Source of the DNA: a virus
Virus record (IMG/VR): IMGVR_UViG_3300032086_001785
Location: 1 to 29,290 of that record
Reading direction: 5' to 3' (one strand)
DNA length: 29,290 nucleotides
The translations under genes and the position numbers were made by a program. Below the pieces are notes generated by a model. That model was not told the origin of the DNA. It made no database searches and saw only the letters and a list, made by a program, of their open reading frames with translations. Positions 23,501 through 29,290 of this stretch are shown piece after piece (the first letter of the stretch is position 1; each line of letters begins with the position of its first letter).

Positions 23501-26228
23501 TGAGCTGTCTGAAACCCTGGCAAAGAACGCAAAGAAAGCCAAGGTTGAAATGGACGCTAAGTTCAACGATGTCTTTGAACGCCTTGATAACGGTGAGGAA
23601 GTCTCACAAGCAGATCTAGAAGGTCTTGAGGATCTGGCTGATCAGATCTACATGGCCCAAGGTGATCTTAAAAAACTCCAAGACCTGCAAGTTACTGACA
23701 GGGACATCTTGGCTCGTATTCAGGTCAACGCCAGTATGAGTGGCCCTGATCTGTTCTTGACGATGCCTGTTGATGGTGTTGCTAACGGTATCCAAGAGAG
23801 TGCTTTGCGGGCTGTTGGTTACGGCGTCAACGGTTACTGGGCTAAGTGGGTCACTCAAAACCCTGAGGTCAGTGAAGCTGCAATCAAAGAAGCAAGGATT
23901 AGCGCTGGTGTTATGTACCAGTGGTTGTTCTCGCTAAACGAAGGCTTTGAGATGGCTTACCGACGGTTTGTTTACGGTAAGCAAATTGCTGATCCCAAGC
24001 AGCTAACCAACAAAGCGTATGAAATGGCTCAAACCGGTGGTATCCGTCGGGAAGAAGCAATCAACCAAGACCTCAGCGCTGAATCGCTCAACATTCCGTT
24101 CATCAACTACGTCCTTGAGCGTAAGAAAAACGGCGATGACAAGCTGTTCGATGCCATCAACAAGGCTCGGGTTCTCACAAAAGTGTTCCATGACTACACC
24201 ATTCCTGGCGAAGCTTGGAACCTGCGTGGACCTGCTGGTAAGGTTCTTGGCGGGTTTACTAGCCTTACTCGTGGGATCACTAAAAACATCCCGCTTGGCG
24301 GAGAGAAAGGTTTAGGTACTCACAGCTACTACCCCGGTGGTGAGTATATGAACCTCAGTTTGGCGACTCAAATTGCTGGTTCTGCTGACGAGTTTGTCAC
24401 AACTCTGTTTGCTCACGGTCGAGCTAAAGCAGAAGCAAAACTTATGGTTGATGACCTAATTGCTTCTGGTACTTATGCAGCTGAAGACCGAGCAAAGATG
24501 TATAGAAAACATCTTGCAGAGGCTAAGAGCCGTATCTACAAAGATAAGATCCGGGTTGGTTATGACCAGCGGGTAATCGGTCGAGCTGTTAACGAGGAAA
24601 AAGTCCTTGAGATGACTCGGGCCATCAACTTGGTCGAAGAGCTGACTGGACCTCTTGGTGATATGGAGGATGCCATCAACGTGCTGCGGAACTCTAAAAA
24701 CCCGCAGATGGCTGCTTTCTCCCGTCACGTTATTCCGTATGTTGTTTCTCCTGCTAACGCTATTAAGCGTGCAGTTAAATACGCATACGGCGGTCAAGTT
24801 GCCAACTTCGCTCTTGATATTGGTCGCCTAGGTTTCAAAGAAGCCGCAGGTCGCCTCCCAGAGAAAGTCATCGCTCAAGCTGATGCAATGAGCAACGGCG
24901 GTCTTACCAAGCACGTACTGGAGTTTGAATCTAAATACTTCAGTGAGGATATGGCTGTCCGCAGTAAGGCACAAGGTGCTCTAGCTGTTTCTGCTGGCAT
25001 CATGACCACCACTTGGGCGATGGTCAATATGGGCGAGCACGACATCACTGGCGGTATGGAGCACACCTACCGTCAAGGTGAAGCAGTTAGAAAACCCTAC
25101 ACCTGGCTGATTAACGGTGAAGAGTACAGCTACCGTTGGTGGCCCATCATTGGTCCTGCTATTGCTTTCCACGCAAACCTGCGGGATATGGATCAACACG
25201 GGACAAACCCGATGAGTGATCTTGTTTCGTTTGCTCTGGCAACAACTGCAAACACCATTATGGAAGTGCCTGCTTTGGCAGGTATTGAGCAGCTGTTCAA
25301 AGTTGTTAGCAGCACTCAAGATGGAAACGTGAATCGTCTCCAGAAGTTCCTTGCTGATGGTGCAGCCAAAGCTGGTGATCCTTACCTCAACCTCCGTAAG
25401 TTCCTCAAGTTTGGCGTTGACCCCCGTAAACCTGCTGATGCACTAGGCCGCTTCAAGCTTCCGTTTACGGAGCGCTTCAAAACTGAGCGGACTGCACAAG
25501 GTGAGGATGTTGGTTTTGCTAAGCAAACCGCTCAACAGGTTGGTGATGTTGCCAGTATGGCTGTCAGCATGATCGCTAACTCTTACGAAGACACTCCGTT
25601 CACCTTTATTGCAGAAGCAATGATGAACGAGTTCAACGGAGATGAAGATGTTCGTCTGCGGTCTCGTAAATCCATCTGGTACGGCAAACCTGAAGAAACC
25701 GTCAAAGCAAACCACGCTGGTATCTTCTGGCCTCTCCAATCTGTGTTTGGTCGGTATATGCCGTTCTCTACCAACCAAAACGACATCGTTAACCGTGAGA
25801 TGTTGAACAACATGATCTCTCCTCCTGCACCAAATATGTTTGCAGCTGATGGAGTGAAAGCTGTTGATAAGACGGTTCTCAATAACTTTGGGTTCTACCT
25901 AAACACTGAGTACACGTTCTACAGCCCACGGTTCAGAAAGACTTACACAGGTGTTAATGAGTACCTGCGTGATGTCATTAAAGATCCTTTGTACCAATCT
26001 CTTCCTTCCCTTGATTCTCCTTACGCAATGGGTAACACCTTTAGCGAGAAAGAGTTCAATTGGGACCGTGAGAACAACAGTCGTAGAGCAATGTTGATGA
26101 AAGAAGTTAGGGCGCTCTACAGTGGAGCAAAGGAAAAGTTCCTACAAGGAGACCAGCCAAATCAACGATTTAAGGCTCCTGAAAACCTCAAGCAGTACAT
26201 CAACACCCAACGAGGGATGATTAAGTAA
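20592..26228 (+). CDS. gp16: Internal core / ejection protein (T7 gp16-like), very large
   Basis: At 1878 residues this is the longest protein of the window and exceeds T7 gp16 (1318). It starts MPYVPLSDGQLIFVETQEEA, directly after an in-frame TAG, so the start is fixed. Residues 35-70 are a Gln/Ala/Pro-rich linker; most of 90-1350 is helical. A hydrophobic part (about 1460-1560), with GALAVSAGIMTTTWAM, YRWWPIIGPAIAFHANLRDM and FALATTANTIMEVPALAGI, could insert in the inner membrane. I see no N-terminal lytic transglycosylase signature like that of T7 gp16; the peptidase in gp15 may replace it. The call rests on position between gp15 and the fibre, size and composition. The last bases overlap the fibre start (TAATG). 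Confidence 0.85.
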   Translation: MPYVPLSDGQLIFVETQEEADRLYNESWGQGAAAEAQPAAPQQPAPAEQQQEAAPTAQAQPEVPEERTSLRSEQERPLTKYIEDLGRAGVDGLRQIVDQTYGMGEMMAELYADVEAGLGDTAGMIAGGPALGGSLNPNALKDPDVLREELNNAGLAFDAVVKTGKNPEGFSYGIKPSVPVLGPLFSEESDLVDEYVKPKTAPGKFVSGVVSIIGADKIAKKIGLNPNTAPALAQVFKAEGAKQKINAGTRYLFKTFLPELVGDSIYFGPDLPPELNQELEEVRAEATPELRRAAMKTLLARDDIEFEYASAALENLYWGAGTVLGVDAIAKPLLKKIFKIGNNSVQDVQNGVPINEAIDKRVDEGFKEVEEVLSENVYDMADTVRDERLGQLNTLINRRIEENVSKIALSSRSGAENYITKQTDVGPRLKEALDAVDEIPDIGEELPQISARVNDLQKAAGVSSVDQLEAKRVMLTKRIEDYNRAAAADPEWINKSTGTGKRKTKNSTKVRKATQALARLADLEQANIELKAAQEVMDAREAGFSKVNELLREGGESSLGFRNSLNDARTLINSIEELDKERIGLLKNRNSALFEQNRLDEINNDLKLPGPLGEAYRELKDLVDSAEIANNFGNLNEEFMRNFVLRAEAIENKIMEVGGMQPIVPEMPKGTPFDDEFKQLEIPLTGEEAVPPELSSGIPRTAAAVELPAPITKNEAGELAIDSNKITNNIQLKTTRPRPTSVSNQQVIDQLNRRQNKMLDPADNAEEFLDNLDEMDKINKDLLAAGRTEEAIEATKWRNTNSIKYATSWTNAKILKLAIKRQQENARWVPAQAAEAVFRLSALQGYDKNLARIQTYLQAEKIAKKEKKDTNVLITVLALLDTSSTQLLRDARDMRAIVRQENADALIKEQTLRNFKNSYVELQAGVKAVTELMDVAGNRLQLFGKARRLVAGPSINDIFNSYMKAFGDVDELSETLAKNAKKAKVEMDAKFNDVFERLDNGEEVSQADLEGLEDLADQIYMAQGDLKKLQDLQVTDRDILARIQVNASMSGPDLFLTMPVDGVANGIQESALRAVGYGVNGYWAKWVTQNPEVSEAAIKEARISAGVMYQWLFSLNEGFEMAYRRFVYGKQIADPKQLTNKAYEMAQTGGIRREEAINQDLSAESLNIPFINYVLERKKNGDDKLFDAINKARVLTKVFHDYTIPGEAWNLRGPAGKVLGGFTSLTRGITKNIPLGGEKGLGTHSYYPGGEYMNLSLATQIAGSADEFVTTLFAHGRAKAEAKLMVDDLIASGTYAAEDRAKMYRKHLAEAKSRIYKDKIRVGYDQRVIGRAVNEEKVLEMTRAINLVEELTGPLGDMEDAINVLRNSKNPQMAAFSRHVIPYVVSPANAIKRAVKYAYGGQVANFALDIGRLGFKEAAGRLPEKVIAQADAMSNGGLTKHVLEFESKYFSEDMAVRSKAQGALAVSAGIMTTTWAMVNMGEHDITGGMEHTYRQGEAVRKPYTWLINGEEYSYRWWPIIGPAIAFHANLRDMDQHGTNPMSDLVSFALATTANTIMEVPALAGIEQLFKVVSSTQDGNVNRLQKFLADGAAKAGDPYLNLRKFLKFGVDPRKPADALGRFKLPFTERFKTERTAQGEDVGFAKQTAQQVGDVASMAVSMIANSYEDTPFTFIAEAMMNEFNGDEDVRLRSRKSIWYGKPEETVKANHAGIFWPLQSVFGRYMPFSTNQNDIVNREMLNNMISPPAPNMFAADGVKAVDKTVLNNFGFYLNTEYTFYSPRFRKTYTGVNEYLRDVIKDPLYQSLPSLDSPYAMGNTFSEKEFNWDRENNSRRAMLMKEVRALYSGAKEKFLQGDQPNQRFKAPENLKQYINTQRGMIK

Positions 26229-28222
26229 TGGCTTTTGCTTCTATCACATATACCAGTGCATCTGGTACCACCTTTGCTCTGACGAATAGTGATGGCAACG
26301 CCATTGAATATCTTCGTCAATCTGATATTGCTGTAACCGTCAACGGTACGCTTCAAACGCTTACCACTGATTACACGTTCAACGCAGCTGGGACCTCAAT
26401 TGTCCTTAACACTGCAGTCAGTAGTGCAACGGTTGTTATTACTCGAACGACCAGCATTACTGACGCCACAGTGAGTTTTACTGCTGGCTCTACGCTGACA
26501 GCTCAGGACCTCAACAACTCTGACAGACAGAACCGATTTGCTCTGCAAGAGTTTTCAGATACCTACGGTGCCCTTACTACCGGTACTGGTGATCTAAGCG
26601 CTCTTGCTGGTTTCATTGGTAGCGCTGAGACGTGGACTTCTGATAACGCTCACGCAGCAACCACAGGAGCTATTGACGCTCGCATTGACACTGCACTGAC
26701 GACTGACATCAGCGGTGGTGACGGTGTAACGATTACCACTGACACTCCTGCTGCTGGTCAGGTCCGGGTTGACCTTGATGCTGACATCGCCACTCTGCGG
26801 AATATGCAATCTGGAGCGGCCACTGCTCTTGCTGCTCTGACCTCTACGGAACTTGGGATCCTTGACGGGGCTACAGTCACCACTGCAGAGCTGAACACGC
26901 TGGATGGAGTTACTGCTACTGCTGCTGAAATTAACGTCCTTGATGGAGTTACTGCAACTACTGCTGAGCTGAACATCCTTGATGGGGTGACGGCTTCTAC
27001 GGCTGAACTGAATATCCTTGACGGCGTTACTGCCACCGAAACTGAGCTCAACGTCCTCGACGGTATTACTGCTACTACGGCAGAGCTGAACTTTGTTGAT
27101 GGTGTTACTTCCAACATCCAAAACCAGCTAGACGCTAAGCAGCCACTGGATGCAGAGCTGACTGAGCTGGCTACGATGCCCGCTACAACCGCTTCAGCCC
27201 TTGCAGACCTAACTCAAGCTGAGGTGCAAGTTCTTGATGGTGCAACTCTAAACACTGCTGAGCTTAACCAGCTTGATGGCAACAGCCTGACCAACTCTCC
27301 GACTTGGACTTCTACTACTGATTACCCGTCAGCAAGCGCAATCAACACCCGCTTTGTCGGGTTGATGGACAGCCTTGGTGGTTTTGTTGCTATTGCTGAT
27401 GACCAAAGCTTCCCGACCACTAACCCAGATCCTTCTGACAACGCAGGTACTGTCGTCAGTATTGCTGATGCTGGTGGTCTTGTAATTAACGCCTCTGGTG
27501 AAAGCACTACTGGTCGGACTACTGGTTCTGATGTCGTAACGATTACTGGTTTCCCTGCAAGCCTCCAAAGCACTACCTTTGCTGCTGGTCTTGGTCTGCA
27601 GGTTCAAACCACAACGACTCTGCACACCTACACGTACCACAAGATCATTGCCAAAGAAACTGATGTCATTCAGCTCAGTCAAGACATTGAGGACTTTGGT
27701 AACCGCTATCGGGTAGCTGCTACTAACCCCAGCACCGATAACGATGAAGGTGATCTGGTCTACAACACCACTGATGATGTTCTGAGGGTTTTTGACGGTA
27801 CTAACTGGGTCGCTGCAGCAGCTGCTAACGCCTCTCAAGTAGCGTTTAGTGCTGGCGGTGATATTGCTGCTACTGATGTTCAAGCAGCTATTGATGAACT
27901 AGACGACGAAAAAGTACCCCGTACTGCTACTACTGGTGCTGCAGTTGTTCCTGCTGGTACTGAACTTCAAAGACCTACTGGTGTTGCTGGTCACCTCAGA
28001 TTTAACACTGATACAGATTCTTTCGAAGGTTTTGACGGTACAAGTTGGGGTAACATTGGTGGAGGAGCTTCCGCTGGTGGAGCTATTTACGAGGCATCCC
28101 AAACTATTAGTGCCGACTACACTATTACGTCCGGTACAAACGGCCTCAGTGTATCTCCCATCACCGTAAATGCTGGGGTCACCGTCACCATTCCTGCCGG
28201 TTCTACCTGGACAATTGTTTAA
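26228..28222 (+). CDS. gp17: Tail fibre with T7 gp17-like N-terminus and TAELN repeats
   Basis: A 664-residue fibre. Residues 1-125 match the T7 tail fibre attachment domain, with NGTLQTLTTDYTFNAAGTSI, AGSTLTAQDLNNSDRQNRFA and LQEFSDTYGAL. From about 205 comes an array of 13-residue units, LDGVTATTAELNI, with further degenerate copies near 335-350. The C-terminal part includes QAAIDELDDEKV, AGHLRFNTDTDSFEGFDGT and a beta end, QTISADYTITSG to PAGSTWTIV, common in cyanophage fibre proteins. The N-terminal part binds the tail, the rest probably forms a trimeric shaft. It has no recognisable receptor-binding tip, so the next genes may supply adhesin function. Confidence 0.92.
   Translation: MAFASITYTSASGTTFALTNSDGNAIEYLRQSDIAVTVNGTLQTLTTDYTFNAAGTSIVLNTAVSSATVVITRTTSITDATVSFTAGSTLTAQDLNNSDRQNRFALQEFSDTYGALTTGTGDLSALAGFIGSAETWTSDNAHAATTGAIDARIDTALTTDISGGDGVTITTDTPAAGQVRVDLDADIATLRNMQSGAATALAALTSTELGILDGATVTTAELNTLDGVTATAAEINVLDGVTATTAELNILDGVTASTAELNILDGVTATETELNVLDGITATTAELNFVDGVTSNIQNQLDAKQPLDAELTELATMPATTASALADLTQAEVQVLDGATLNTAELNQLDGNSLTNSPTWTSTTDYPSASAINTRFVGLMDSLGGFVAIADDQSFPTTNPDPSDNAGTVVSIADAGGLVINASGESTTGRTTGSDVVTITGFPASLQSTTFAAGLGLQVQTTTTLHTYTYHKIIAKETDVIQLSQDIEDFGNRYRVAATNPSTDNDEGDLVYNTTDDVLRVFDGTNWVAAAAANASQVAFSAGGDIAATDVQAAIDELDDEKVPRTATTGAAVVPAGTELQRPTGVAGHLRFNTDTDSFEGFDGTSWGNIGGGASAGGAIYEASQTISADYTITSGTNGLSVSPITVNAGVTVTIPAGSTWTIV
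26861..27094 (+). repeat. Six tandem 39-base units encoding a 13-residue repeat
   Basis: Six consecutive units of 39 bases encode variants of LDGVTATTAELNI (first LDGATVTTAELNT, last LDGITATTAELNF). A partial seventh unit (VDGVTSNIQNQL) follows. Degenerate copies lie before (TSTELGI) and after (LDGATLNTAELNQ, near 27233). DNA copies differ at many third positions, so expansion is not very recent, yet the exact 39-base spacing would allow copy-number change by recombination. Confidence 0.9.
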
Positions 28223-28224
28223 TT

Positions 28225-29214
28225 ATGACAATTCAAATTAACGGAACCTCTGGAATCTCGGGTGTGGATGGCTCTGCCACCACGCCTGCACTTCAGGGGA
28301 CAGATACAAACACGGGTATTTCGTTTGGTACGGATACGGTCAACGTTGTCACGGGCGGCAGCACTCGCACCACGGTTGACAGCAGCGGGCGGCTGTTGGT
28401 TGGTACATCCACGGCACAGGGCAATAACCGCTTGCAGCTTGAAGGCTCCGCATCTGGAGCGTCTGAATGGGCAGGAATCAGCCTGCGTAGAGGCGTTGCT
28501 ACTGCGTCTTTAACCAGCGGGCAATATTTAGGTGCTATTTCCTTCCAAAGCCAAGGTGGCGCAGAAGGTGGCGTAATAAGAGCACAATGTGATGATAATT
28601 GGAGCGCCTCAAGTCATCCCACAAGGCTGACCTTTGAGACAACTGCATCAAGCTCTACTTCTCCGACGGAGCAGATGAGGATTTTGAACAATGGCGCCGT
28701 TGCTATGTCAACGGATACGACCTTCACGCAAGAGTCAGGCGCAAAACTAACCGTTCGAAACAATTATAATTATACGATTGCCTGTAAACGAACTGGAACT
28801 GGCGGCGAAGGTCAGATTGCGTTTAAGAACGGAAACGGACTTGTCGGAAGCATTACGACCAGTGGATCTGCAACTTCTTTTAACACTTCTTCCGACTACC
28901 GCCTAAAAGAAAACATTGTCGATCTCGATGGTGCTATTGATCGTGTCAAACAGTTAGCGCCCAAGCGGTTCAACTTTGTTGTTGACGAAACTGACACTGC
29001 TGTTGACGGTTTTCTTGCTCACGAAGCGCAAGCCGTTGTTCCCGAAGCAGTTACTGGCACGCACAACGAGGTTGATGAGGAAGACAATCCCGTCTACCAA
29101 GGCATCGACCAATCCAAACTCGTGCCACTGCTGACTGCTGCATTGCAGGAGGCGATAGGCAAAATTGAAGCCTTAGAAACCCGCGTCGCCCAACTCGAAG
29201 GAGGCACTAACTAA
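28225..29214 (+). CDS. Fibre-type protein with C-terminal intramolecular chaperone (peptidase S74)
   Basis: A 329-residue protein. The N-terminus, MTIQINGTSGISGVDGS, and the stretch VDSSGRLLVGTST are typical of phage fibre and appendage proteins. The last 107 residues form an S74 chaperone: SSDYRLKENIVDLDGAIDRV, then FLAHEAQAVVPEAVTG and a final coiled coil, LQEAIGKIEALETRVAQLEG. In endosialidase-type proteins this domain helps trimer folding and then cleaves itself off just before the Ser of SDxRxK; Ser223 and Asp224 are the matching residues here. Codon choice (more GCG, ACG and CGG in the first half) appears to differ from gp17, suggesting a swapped module. The gene sits three bases after gp17 and overlaps the next start (TAATG). 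Confidence 0.9.
   Translation: MTIQINGTSGISGVDGSATTPALQGTDTNTGISFGTDTVNVVTGGSTRTTVDSSGRLLVGTSTAQGNNRLQLEGSASGASEWAGISLRRGVATASLTSGQYLGAISFQSQGGAEGGVIRAQCDDNWSASSHPTRLTFETTASSSTSPTEQMRILNNGAVAMSTDTTFTQESGAKLTVRNNYNYTIACKRTGTGGEGQIAFKNGNGLVGSITTSGSATSFNTSSDYRLKENIVDLDGAIDRVKQLAPKRFNFVVDETDTAVDGFLAHEAQAVVPEAVTGTHNEVDEEDNPVYQGIDQSKLVPLLTAALQEAIGKIEALETRVAQLEGGTN
29198..29204 (+). promoter_or_regulatory. Strong ribosome binding site for the last gene
   Basis: AAGGAGG ends nine bases before the ATG at 29214. It is one of the few full Shine-Dalgarno sequences in the window and supports the partial gene start, even though it lies inside the preceding coding region. Confidence 0.75.
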
Positions 29215-29290
29215 TGACACTTAAAATTAACGGTGCAACTGGTGGCTCCGTCTCTATTGATGCACCAGACAACACAAGTCCTGCGGGAAC
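29214..29290 (+). CDS. N-terminus of a further fibre-type protein (partial)
   Basis: The last 77 bases read MTLKINGATGGSVSIDAPDN and on, open to the window end. The beginning resembles that of the preceding gene (MTIQINGTSGISGVDGS), with the shared MTxxINGxxG pattern, which is common at the start of cyanophage fibre or appendage proteins. The overlap TAATG with the preceding stop and a strong ribosome site support it. The function of the full protein cannot be judged from 25 residues. Confidence 0.75.
   Translation, partial: MTLKINGATGGSVSIDAPDNTSPAG

Overview
The window is the central and right part of a T7-like podovirus genome (Autographiviridae type). All genes lie on the + strand, are tightly packed, and mostly overlap by a few bases. 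Gene order and protein motifs match T7 from the end of gene 2.5 through gene 17. The class I-like ribonucleotide reductase pair, the small NTP pyrophosphohydrolase, the TAELN-repeat tail fibre and the polymerase without a T7-sized thioredoxin loop point to a marine cyanophage of the P-SSP7/Syn5/P60 kind. The near-balanced base composition fits a Synechococcus-type host better than low-GC Prochlorococcus. The host is inference: no host gene is in the window.

Replication region (1-5207): a possible tail of the ssDNA-binding protein, endonuclease I (gp3), an 84-base gap with two hairpins (the second shaped like an intrinsic terminator), primase-helicase (gp4), a small uncertain ORF, family A DNA polymerase (gp5), an endonuclease VII-like protein and the 5'-3' exonuclease (gp6).

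Nucleotide region (5150-7836): four overlapping genes for a DUF3310 protein (the T7 gp1.7 family), a MazG-like NTP pyrophosphohydrolase, and both ribonucleotide reductase subunits (NrdA-like and NrdB-like). Nucleases upstream break down host DNA and this block refills the dNTP pool, which fits a lytic phage of a slow-growing host. No psbA, hli or other photosynthesis gene lies between the reductase and the portal.

Virion region (7839-26228): two Ala/Gln-rich coiled-coil proteins flanking a 57-residue protein, then portal (gp8), a small protein, scaffold (gp9), major capsid protein (gp10) followed by a strong terminator, tail tube proteins gp11 and gp12, and internal/ejection proteins gp14, gp15 and gp16. 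Capsid and gp12 carry extra beta-rich modules compared with T7, and gp15 ends in an M23-type peptidase domain.

Host-recognition region (26228-29290): a fibre with a T7 gp17-like N-terminus and a 13-residue repeat array, a second fibre-type protein with a C-terminal intramolecular chaperone (peptidase S74), and the start of a third with a related N-terminus. I saw no tRNA, CRISPR, insertion sequence or attachment site. No gap between genes exceeds 90 bases. The window is a recognisable cyanopodovirus core. The points most worth checking are the divergent NrdB, the peptidase in gp15, the extra modules in capsid and tail, and several RNA hairpins at gene starts.
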